Of a stretch of 10,018 bases of DNA, positions 1 through 6,574 are shown one piece after another. The stretch covers positions 1 through 10,018 of the forward strand of contig JAVHRB010000056.1 of assembly GCA_036171455.1 (NCBI GenBank), given 5' to 3'. This DNA is from CAIVSN01 sp036171455. GTDB lineage: Bacteria > Patescibacteriota > Gracilibacteria > BD1-5 > UBA2023. Under the pieces are notes generated by a model, which was given only the letters and a program-made list of their open reading frames with translations, made no database searches and was not told the origin of the DNA. The position numbers were made by a program, and so were the translations under genes. The stretch's first letter is position 1, and every line of letters begins with the position of its first letter.

Positions 1-8
1 TGCTTAGG

Positions 9-52
9 GGGTAAATATCGCGTTAAGCACCGATATCTTATCCCTCTTTTTT
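9..52 (+). terminator. Probable rho-independent terminator of an upstream gene outside the window
   Basis: The left arm GGG-TAA-ATATCG (9-20) pairs with the right arm CGATAT-TTA-CCC (31-44), giving 12 pairs with two one-base bulges (C37 and T41) and a 10-nt loop. A T-rich run follows (45-52). On the plus strand this is the layout of an intrinsic terminator, so a rightward gene probably ends just left of the window. The stem is AT-rich, which keeps confidence moderate. Confidence 0.45.
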
Positions 53-381
53 ATACCCTATCCTGAATTTGTGAGAAAGTTGCGTTTGGGGTTAGAATCC
101 AGCTTTCTTTTAATAGTACGGAGGGTGTGGCAAGTACTAAAAACTAAAAAAATGACTTCAAAAACAATCGAAGACCTTATCTGTAAAGGATTTCTTTGAT
201 TTCGTAAGAGAGGTCCGGCAGTGCGGAGGCCCATTCGTACACTCCTTGTTTTAAGGGGTTTTGACGGATATCCTGCCCTTATTCTGGTATTTTCACAAAA
301 CAACCACTCTATCTTTGATGAGAAAATGAAGCTATTTCGTATCGGTCGAAATAATGAAAAGTGAAGTTCAAGGAAATTACG
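53..381. other. Interval without a supportable gene
   Basis: This stretch of about 330 nt lies between two terminators. Several short frames are open under code 25, but none has a start, length and composition that convince me. They are a minus-strand frame ending in TAG at 58-60 with an Arg-rich product; a plus-strand frame from ATG 152, which would run through the 382-412 terminator; and a start-less minus-strand frame at 177-278. The last encodes 33 residues including E-W-A-S-A-L-P-D-L-S-Y-E-I-K-E-I-L-Y-R, the most protein-like of the three. It could be a gene remnant, an unrecognised small RNA or plain spacer. Confidence 0.3.
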
Positions 382-412
382 AAAAAGCCTCCAAAATTTT
401 TGGAGGCTTTTT
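382..412 (-). terminator. Strong palindromic terminator downstream of tmRNA, probably bidirectional
   Basis: This is a perfect inverted repeat with arms AAAAAGCCTCCAAAA (382-396) and its exact complement (398-412) around one central base. The core GCCTCC/GGAGGC is flanked by an A-tract on one side and a T-tract on the other, so it works as a hairpin plus U-run in either direction. On the minus strand it lies about 60 nt past the tmRNA 3' end and is the natural end of that transcript. It could also stop rightward transcription entering from the left. Confidence 0.8.
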
Positions 413-427
413 CTTATTTTATAACCT

Positions 428-480
428 TCTCCACCACGAGGTAGTAGAAAATGTCATCTGTTATTCATCATTGGTGGAGA
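428..480 (-). repeat. Inverted repeat of the tmRNA 3' end in its trailer
   Basis: TCTCCACCA (428-436) and TGGTGGAGA (472-480) are perfect 9-nt complements separated by 35 nt. On the minus strand the second element is the last nine bases of tmRNA, including the CCA end, and the first is transcribed in the 3' trailer as its exact complement. The precursor could therefore form a trailer hairpin that competes with the tmRNA acceptor stem until it is processed. That functional reading is inference. Confidence 0.5.
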
Positions 481-913
481 TGACGGGAATCGCACCCGTG
501 TCCAATAGATCAACTCAAGTGAATCTACTTCCATAGAAGATTCCAATAACGCGAACAGGATGAAGGAATCACCAAAGAACCTCGTTCGCGGATGCGGATT
601 ATACGAATGGACCGGACCGTATCGCTACCGGTTCCACAAGAGCCTCAAGTACCGTATCATCGCGGAGGCTACCCGATGACAAGGTTTACGCCAAGGCCAT
701 TTGGCCGGGACTCCCGGAGGAGGGCGTGACTATCGTGGTATTTGACTACGCAGCGATAGTTGCGGGTGCAAAGGCGTTCTTGAACGCTGCGAGTCCGCGA
801 GCAACACGAGTGTTTGCAGTTGTTGTGTCTCTGGTTTTTAACGGCGGGCAGAGACCTCCGACGGGAAGCACACAGGAACTGAAAAGTCTACTGTAGAATT
901 CTATATCATCCCC
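472..913 (-). ncRNA. ssrA: Transfer-messenger RNA (tmRNA)
   Basis: tmRNA rescues stalled ribosomes by acting first as an alanyl-tRNA and then as a short mRNA encoding a degradation tag. Here the 5' end GGGGATG (913-907) forms a full 7-bp acceptor stem with CATCTCC just before the 3' ACCA (475-472), and the CCA is encoded. A T-arm ACGGG/CCCGT precedes it, with loop TGCGATT; position 55 is G where U is usual. A 7-bp stem GTCTCTG/CAGAGAC (855-849 with 833-827) ends about 10 nt before the resume codon, where pseudoknot PK1 is expected. The tag frame is 817-746. The total of 442 nt is on the long side. A weak promoter candidate, TTGAAA (944-939) and TAAAAA (923-918) with a 15-nt spacer, lies upstream. 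The gene diverges from the surface-protein gene at 1027. I did not fold the remaining pseudoknots. Confidence 0.93.
746..817 (-). other. tmRNA tag-peptide reading frame
   Basis: From the resume codon GCA (817-815) the frame reads A-N-T-R-V-A-R-G-L-A-A-F followed by K-N-A-F-A-P-A-T-I-A-A, 23 residues, and stops at TAG (748-746). The A-N start and the hydrophobic A-A end match the pattern of bacterial tags recognised by ClpXP-type proteases. The tag is longer and more basic than the 11-residue E. coli tag. The TAG stop agrees with UGA not being a terminator here, and the tag's glycine is encoded by GGA. Confidence 0.85.
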
Positions 914-983
914 AAATTTTTTACGTTAAAAAATGAATTTTCAACGGGTAAAATGAGCATACGCAACTTTTTCAAAAAATCAA

Positions 984-1012
984 TTGCAGAAACGGGGGCA
1001 ATCGGATACGCT
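984..1012 (+). promoter_or_regulatory. Candidate promoter of the LTD surface-protein gene
   Basis: TTGCAG (984-989), a 17-nt spacer and TACGCT (1007-1012) resemble -35 and -10 boxes. The -10 keeps only T1, A2 and T6 of TATAAT. The predicted start near 1019 would leave a leader of about 8 nt before ATG 1027. No Shine-Dalgarno sequence is present in between. Confidence 0.28.
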
Positions 1013-1026
1013 ACGCACATATTTTT

Positions 1027-1998
1027 ATGCCTATGACCGCTTCAAAAAAATCAAAAATCTCCATTATGTCCTTTTTGGCAATTTCGTTGTTCGAGACTTT
1101 TTCCGTAACTATTCTCCCTATTGTAACACCGAACGCTGCTGCGATGGAAACAGTATTTGTTACTGCGAGTAAAAAAGCCGGTCGCTATAGCGGGCCCATT
1201 TATGTGAGAATCACTGCCAGTAATCCAGAAGCGAAAATCTGGTACACTTGTCGTCGTGACGGCACTCCGAGCGATTTGCTCAAATATGAGTCCCCTATCC
1301 TGCTCACGAAATCCTGTGCATTAATCTATTTTGCCTACGTCACATCCGAACTTGAATCCAAAATCGAACGTTCTGATTACACTATTCTCTATTCCGACAA
1401 GGTAAAACTGGAAACCACAAATGATGTGCTCGGACTTCGAAATACCGGTGACACGACCGTTGATATCGGCGGATGGGAACTCATTGCGGGTACTGGTGGC
1501 ATTACCATACCTCCCGGCACTACGCTGACGCCCGGAGCCATATACGAAGTCGGAAAAGTCGACCCAGCAAGCTATGAACTCAAGAGTCCTGAATGATATA
1601 TCAAAAGCCAATTGAGTATCGCTCCACCCCCAATCGCCAAACCGATTAAAAAATTCATAGCAAAAGCTCCTATACCTCCCGAGGAAGCAAAGGAAACACC
1701 GGCCGCAGCCGTAGTTGAAAACCAAACGAACCCTATTTTCACTCCGCCAAGCGAAACACTCACCGCTCCAGTAGAAATCTCCCAACCTTCGACGGAAATG
1801 CCAAATGATCTCTCTGTAACTCCCGTCAGTCCAACTCCAATTCCACCAATGGAAACAGCTCCTGTCAGCGACCCCGCAGCGAATATCAAAGCTTCCAGTG
1901 CAGAATCAAAAAATACTTCATCACTCCCTATAGTCGCTGCCCTTGCAGTCATTGCGAGCGCTGCCATGATAGGAAAACGCCTGAAAGAGAAGAAATAA
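1027..1998 (+). CDS. Membrane-anchored surface protein with CHB_HEX_C-like and lamin-tail-like domains
   Basis: The product is 323 residues with one in-frame TGA read as Gly190 (1594-1596) and a TAA stop. Residues 7-39 form an N-terminal signal sequence: Lys-rich start, hydrophobic core and an N-A-A-A cleavage-like end. Residues 44-120 (V-T-A-S-K-K-A-G-R-Y-S-G-P, I-W-Y-T, Y-F-A-Y) resemble the chitobiase/beta-hexosaminidase C-terminal fold, a non-catalytic Ig-like module of secreted proteins. Residues 126-178 (L-R-N-T-G-D-T-T-V-D-I-G-G-W-E-L, I-P-P-G-T-T-L-T-P-G) resemble a lamin-tail domain. Residues 200-285 are a Pro/Thr/Ser-rich stalk, 300-315 are a membrane segment, and the tail is K-R-L-K-E-K-K. 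The protein is probably held on the outer face of the cytoplasmic membrane with the two domains displayed outside. ATG 1033 is an alternative start. Domain names come from sequence pattern only; ligand and role are unknown. Confidence 0.85.
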
Positions 1999-2018
1999 TC
2001 CCCTGAGTCTCTTTTTTT
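1984..2018 (+). terminator. Weak terminator between convergent genes
   Basis: AAAGAGA (1984-1990) pairs with TCTCTTT (2008-2014) across a 17-nt loop, and the T-run continues to 2018. The left arm overlaps the last codons of the surface-protein gene. The stem is short and AU-rich, but there are only 29 nt between this gene's stop and that of the convergent peptidase gene, so a terminator has little other room. Confidence 0.3.
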
Positions 2019-2027
2019 ACAAAGCAC

Positions 2028-3059
2028 TTATTCTTCGGATTGAGCCTTGGTGATTGCTAAATAATATTCCAGCATCGGCAATATCCGATCATTCATTGTT
2101 ATTTCCCTACGTTCATCAGAAAAAAAATATCCCAGTTCAATTTCTTTTACGAGTTTCGGTAACGGCATATTCCATTGCTTTGAAAATTTTTTCAACGTTT
2201 TCGAATAGGCATGACACTCTCGCATATAACTCACGGAATATTTTTTTGATTTTCAATATTTGTTCCGTGTATATTCACTGTATATTTTTGCTGCCAGGGT
2301 TTCCGTAATAGCCTCATTGATAGATTCTAGTCCAGATATCAGCCGGTATCCTTCGATATCGACAAAATTGCATGCATACCCAAAACTCGTCGCTATATCT
2401 TCCCAATACGGTACCGTATCATTATCTATTGCTTCTCGAACTGCCACTACTCGTTGGGTAGCTTGGACTTCATCGATAGTCATGTGTCGTTTCGCACTTA
2501 CCGCATGGAGATATTCATGAAGTACCACCTGCAAGACCGCATCTTCAAATGTCTCAGAAGATATTTCCCGGAAAGCCTCGCTTTCCATGAGTTCTTCAAA
2601 ATACACATAAATCACTCGAGAATTCCAGTCACCCCCCTCAGAATATCCGCAACTGGCGACCCGGTTTCATGTCAGGATTGGTTCAGTTTCGCAGCACTGT
2701 CCTAGGGTGGAAGGCCTCGTACGGAGAATAATTTCTATATTTCAAAAAATATCGGTTTTTACCTTCCTCAAGAAATCCTCCAGTTCCAGTGAATATCTGG
2801 AATCCAAATATCATCTCAAAGCAGGACGTACAGAAGCATCATATATGTTCGCGATATCAATTCAGATTTTTTTTGTCTGTAATTCTTCCAGTTTCTGGTA
2901 CATGGAAAAACTTTCGAGGGAAAGATCATGAAGTATAACCCCACGAGCACGCTGGGCAACATATCCCTGAACATGCTCGGTTGCGTTTATATACGCAATT
3001 TTTTGGAGATTCGGCAGTACTAGGTCCTCTTGATTGAAATATCGAGACATACGAGACAT
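2028..3059 (-). CDS. HExxH zinc metallopeptidase, gluzincin-like, family not identified
   Basis: The product is 343 residues with five in-frame TGA read as Gly (at 2862, 2811, 2742, 2667 and 2253; residues 66, 83, 106, 131 and 269) and a TAA stop at 2028-2030. H-E-Y-L-H at residues 181-185 is the zinc-binding and catalytic HExxH motif. The later I-N-E-A-I-T-E (247-253) fits the gluzincin pattern in which a Glu supplies the third zinc ligand, about 64 residues on. The N-terminal 150 residues are mixed helical with four Cys between 122 and 137. The C-terminal 75 residues are Lys/Glu-rich and helical. No signal peptide is evident, so it is probably cytoplasmic. ATG 3059 is the first Met; ATG 3050 lies in a repeat (ATGTCTCGT then ATGTCTCGA) and is an alternative. 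The gene stands alone, convergent with the surface-protein gene and divergent from the 1054-residue protein. The substrate is unknown. Confidence 0.85.
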
Positions 3060-3084
3060 ATTGTAAAATCACTGTTATTATTTA

Positions 3085-3112
3085 CTTATAACTAATAATA
3101 AATTTTTGTAAA
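3085..3112 (-). promoter_or_regulatory. Candidate promoter of the metallopeptidase gene
   Basis: On the minus strand TTTACA (3112-3107), a 16-nt spacer and TATAAG (3090-3085) lie 25 nt before ATG 3059. The region is so A/T-rich that chance matches are likely. A second -10-like box, TACAAT (3065-3060), directly abuts the ATG and would suit a leaderless start at ATG 3050, but it lacks a good -35. Confidence 0.33.
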
Positions 3113-3259
3113 TAAATAGAATACACTTTTAAATCTCTGAAAATTCTCCATGCATCAGATCCGAAAATTGAATTTCCTTGTTAAAAATCAAGACTGAACC
3201 ATCAAAATTATAGGTAAAAACGACCAAATCTATTTTTATACAAAATAAAAACCGACTTT

Positions 3260-3288
3260 TTGCATATCACAAAAAACTCTGTTAGAAT
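3260..3288 (+). promoter_or_regulatory. Candidate leaderless promoter of the 1054-residue protein gene
   Basis: TTGCAT (3260-3265), a 17-nt spacer and TAGAAT (3283-3288) resemble -35 and -10 boxes; the -10 matches TATAAT at five of six bases. Only six bases separate it from ATG 3295, so transcription would begin at or within a base or two of the start codon. No Shine-Dalgarno sequence is present. Confidence 0.5.
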
Positions 3289-3294
3289 TGAGCT

Positions 3295-6200
3295 ATGTCC
3301 CAAAACAAAGCTTCAAAATGAACCATTCCACATGGAACGGAACGAGAAACTGCTCATAAAAAGACGGCGGAAACAGTATCGCCTCCTCTTTCTGCTGAAC
3401 GCGAAGCTATTATCCATGAATTGACCATGGTAGATATTCGTGATAATCACACGGCTAACAGTGAAAAAGATGAAAAGATGCTCAATTGGACCATAAATGA
3501 AATCAGAAAGACTTGTGGAAATTTGCCATCCGAAAAACTGAAAAAACTCGTGGACAGCATTAAAATAGTCATCAAGCAACGCGATGTATATCTTTCCAAA
3601 ATCGAACAAGAACTCAAAACCAAACGGGAACAGCTAAGAAAAGAATTGGATCACGAAAATATCGATGTAAAGACCGCAAGCGCTGGGGATATTTTCATTC
3701 AAAAGATCAAGGAATATCCAGACATGTTGAAAATACCAATGGATCAGTATGCAAAAATCAACGAAATGAAACAAAATGATCGGGAATCATTTATAAAAAA
3801 ATTATGACAGGATAGCATAGCATTGTCTAAATTTGCGAAAGCATGGAGTAATACTTCTTGGTCAAGCAAATTGGAAAAAAGTAATCCCAGTGTTTATATT
3901 TTATTTCAAAATGCATTCGATGAACTATCAAAAAAGTATTCCGGAATACTTTTAGATAAACATGAAAGCTTGGAAGCTTTCTCAGATGCCATTCGCATGA
4001 ACCAAATCAAGCAAGAAACAACGGAAAGAGATCTCCAAGAATTAAACAAGATTGGAAAACGTCTTTGAGATGGTGAATTACAAAAGCTGAACTCAAAAAT
4101 AAAAAAGCTTACTGGATGATGAACGAGCTATGATATACAATCAGTAACCAAGGAACTCTGCAATGAGATAGTTATGGTACAATCAACCCCCGATTATAAG
4201 GAATTGGGGAAGTTAGCAAAATCTGGAAATCCTGAAGCTATTGCGAGAAAACGAATTTTTGACAACATGCTTACCGATTTGTATGCAAGGTCAAAATCGA
4301 TTTGAGCTGCAACCATAAGTGAACTGTGATTTGCCATGTTTTTTGACAGCAAAAAAAAGAATCGACTGGAAGAGTTGACCACAAGGCTTGACGCTGCTAT
4401 ACAAGGAGTAAAAACTGGAAAAGATCTCGTACTGTACTATAGTGCAGAAGAAGGAAATACTGCAAAAAGCCTCTCAGATTTTGAAGCAGACATCCGATCA
4501 AAAATCGAAGCGGGTGGGCCACAAAACGTCAATGCTCGTGGATTTGCTGATTATCTCAAAAAACTGCATGCACAAATACCGAGCAAACTCACGTATGCCT
4601 ATTTAAAAGAGAAAGGATTTCTCACACAATTCGGGATACATTGGAAAATTAATACCGGAGAAAAAAATAGTACCAAAACGCAAGAAATATTGAGCAAAGA
4701 AGACCCAAAAGCTCTAGAAGCATTTAAGAAAGTAATTCAAACTCACTTGGATACTACATTTATTTTGGAAAAAATAAAAAATGGGAGTGCCTTTGAAGGA
4801 ATGGAAAAATATCTCGCTTCCCAAAAAGTACCGAATGATAAAATACAGGTCGTTTTACAATTGCTAAAGAAACCAGGAAACGGAGAAGCAAATAGTATTT
4901 ACATGGCACTTCTCGCTATGAAATTACCATCGGAAGTAACCGAAGAGGAATTGCAAAAAATTTCGGAACTCGCAGCCCAATGATACGAGAGTATGTGAAA
5001 GGCAGCAGATGCAGAATCGAATGGGGCCAGGAAGGAAAAAATCTGAAATTTCCTTAAATTGTTGTCATCCCCAACACTCCGACTTAGGATGGAAACGGAT
5101 ATACAGAAAATCATATCAGAAAGCGGTGAGGACTCAAAACTCTCATTGGATTCAAATTTTGAAACACTCAATCGTTTCCCCGGTGCATTGGAAAAAATAT
5201 CAAAATTAATTTCAAAATATGCTCATCATAGAAATTTCATGAATGACAGTGAAATATTGAACCAGCTTCTCACATCTATGCATTTGTATGATTGCTATAA
5301 GACTGCATCAACCATCAGTAACAATAAAACAGTGAGAAATGAGATAGTTTGAAAATTGAAAAATGTGAAGCTAGGAGAAAATATGGGAGAAACTCAGCGC
5401 AATCTAGAAACGAGCCCAGATATGGCTGAAGTAAAACAGAATATTGGAAAAGTTGTTGCTATTACAGTAACAGCAGAGCAAAAGAGGCAAGAACTCGCTG
5501 AAACAGCGCTTCTATTTGATAAAATCATATTCGAAAAAATTATCACTGGGATGGGAATGGACCCAAAAATTACCAAAGAACTTTTGATTTCGGATAGGGG
5601 TCTCAGAATAGCATTCTTAAAGCAAATTTCTCATGTACATCCAAACCTTTCACCAAAAGAGCGCAAATATTTGTACCAATTAGTACATGAAATTAATATA
5701 TCCATTGAAGAAGAACAAAGAACTCTCGAGGTGTTTGGGAAATACAATCCCGATCAATATCAACAAGAAGTACGAGATGAACTCAAAATAAACCATCCCA
5801 AGCTTGCAAACAAAATTGAGATTGAAGAGGGAGTACAGCGTAAGCCAACAATCGAGAGAACAACGGAAAATGAATCGAGAGAAGCACAAAAATGGGCGAG
5901 TAACTATCAATTAAATTATAGAACTGGGCAAACATTCGATGCACAGAGTATCTCGCAAATGCAGGTAGGAAAACCTATAAAAATGAGCGAAGATACTACG
6001 ATTGTACTGCGAAAAAATGGCTCTTGTACAGTCGTTACCCCATATTCAAAAGAGACTATACCACCAGAAAAAGCAAATATCGCCATCGGATTTATTTCCG
6101 TGGCAAAAATATTTCCTGGACTCGATTTTATGGATGGACTCCATGAAGCTCTCCAATCTTACAGTACCAACCCACTCCTATCAAAAATGAAAGACGGATG

Positions 6201-6459
6201 CTCGAAACGTGAAGAATGCAACTTGATTAAGCATTATGCTGAACTACTTGGAATCGCCGGTTTCAACGAGAATGCGGATACTCCAGATGCCTTGGTTCAA
6301 TCCATTAAAAACTGTATTCCGCTCGGAGAAAGCTTCACAGGACTCGCAAGGAAAAAATGACTTTTACGCCCAGATGGACGCATTAATCCACGAGAACTGG
6401 GAAACAGCTTCCGACAAAGTACGGACAACGTTGCTGTCATAAAAACCAAAGAAGCATAG
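3295..6459 (+). CDS. Large predominantly helical protein of unknown function (1054 aa)
   Basis: I do not recognise this protein. It is one frame from ATG 3295 to TAG 6457-6459, interrupted under the standard code by twelve TGA codons (3319, 3805, 4066, 4117, 4120, 4303, 4327, 4981, 4996, 5044, 5350, 6358). By hand count these supply about a fifth of its glycines, and two are adjacent (residues 275-276). There is no signal peptide or membrane segment, so a cytoplasmic location is likely. It is rich in Lys, Glu, Gln and Ser and mostly helical. Residues 73-119 (K-I-E-Q-E-L-K-T-K-R-E-Q-L-R-K-E-L) have coiled-coil character. The section around residues 890-1000 is less charged and holds a beta-like patch (T-I-V-L-R-K-N-G-S-C-T-V-V-T-P). 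No catalytic motif, nucleotide-binding loop or internal repeat is apparent. The gene stands alone with its own likely promoter. A structural or scaffolding role is possible but unproven. Confidence 0.88.
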
Positions 6460-6470
6460 GCTTTGTTCTA

Positions 6471-6561
6471 TTTTTCGTGGTTAGCTAATCAGCTAGAGAA
6501 AAAATTTAAAATTAAAATTCTACTTCGATATTGATTATGCTCGTATACAGAACACGAAAAA
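6471..6561. repeat. Spaced inverted repeat between convergent genes
   Basis: TTTTTCGTG (6471-6479) and CACGAAAAA (6553-6561) are perfect complements about 73 nt apart in the 115-nt gap between two convergent stop codons. Between them is a small hairpin, TAGCT-AATC-AGCTA (6482-6495), followed by an A-run. Either could help end transcription, but neither has the classic GC-rich stem plus U-run form. Confidence 0.3.
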
Positions 6562-6574
6562 ATGTAGATTTGTC

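Larger units (their letters stand above)
3060..3294. other. AT-rich divergent intergenic region
   Basis: This 235-nt spacer separates the start codons of the divergent peptidase and 1054-residue protein genes. It is strikingly A/T-rich next to the peptidase and contains promoter candidates for both directions. I see no convincing open frame, tRNA or hairpin terminator in it. Confidence 0.6.

Noticed and set aside
58..380. Long open minus-strand frame ending in TAG at 58-60
   Set aside because: Extended upstream it runs into the palindromic terminator. Its product is Arg-rich without domain character, and the only internal starts are weak.
152..424. Plus-strand frame from ATG 152 starting M-T-S-K-T-I-E-D-L-I
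   Set aside because: Under code 25 it reads straight through the 31-nt palindromic terminator to TAA, and the product becomes Arg/Leu-rich after the first residues.
472..510. A separate tRNA gene suggested by the T-arm and CCA
   Set aside because: The acceptor strand pairs with 907-913, over 400 nt away, with a tag frame between, so this is the 3' end of tmRNA.
1321..2027. Two overlapping minus-strand open frames opposite the surface-protein gene
   Set aside because: They mirror the plus-strand frame, which has a signal peptide, two domains, a stalk and a membrane anchor. The mirrored products look like complement artefacts.
3295..6459. A series of short separate genes or a pseudogene broken by stops
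   Set aside because: Every break is TGA, never TAA or TAG. All pieces share one frame over 1054 codons, and the pattern repeats in four other genes including conserved rimO.
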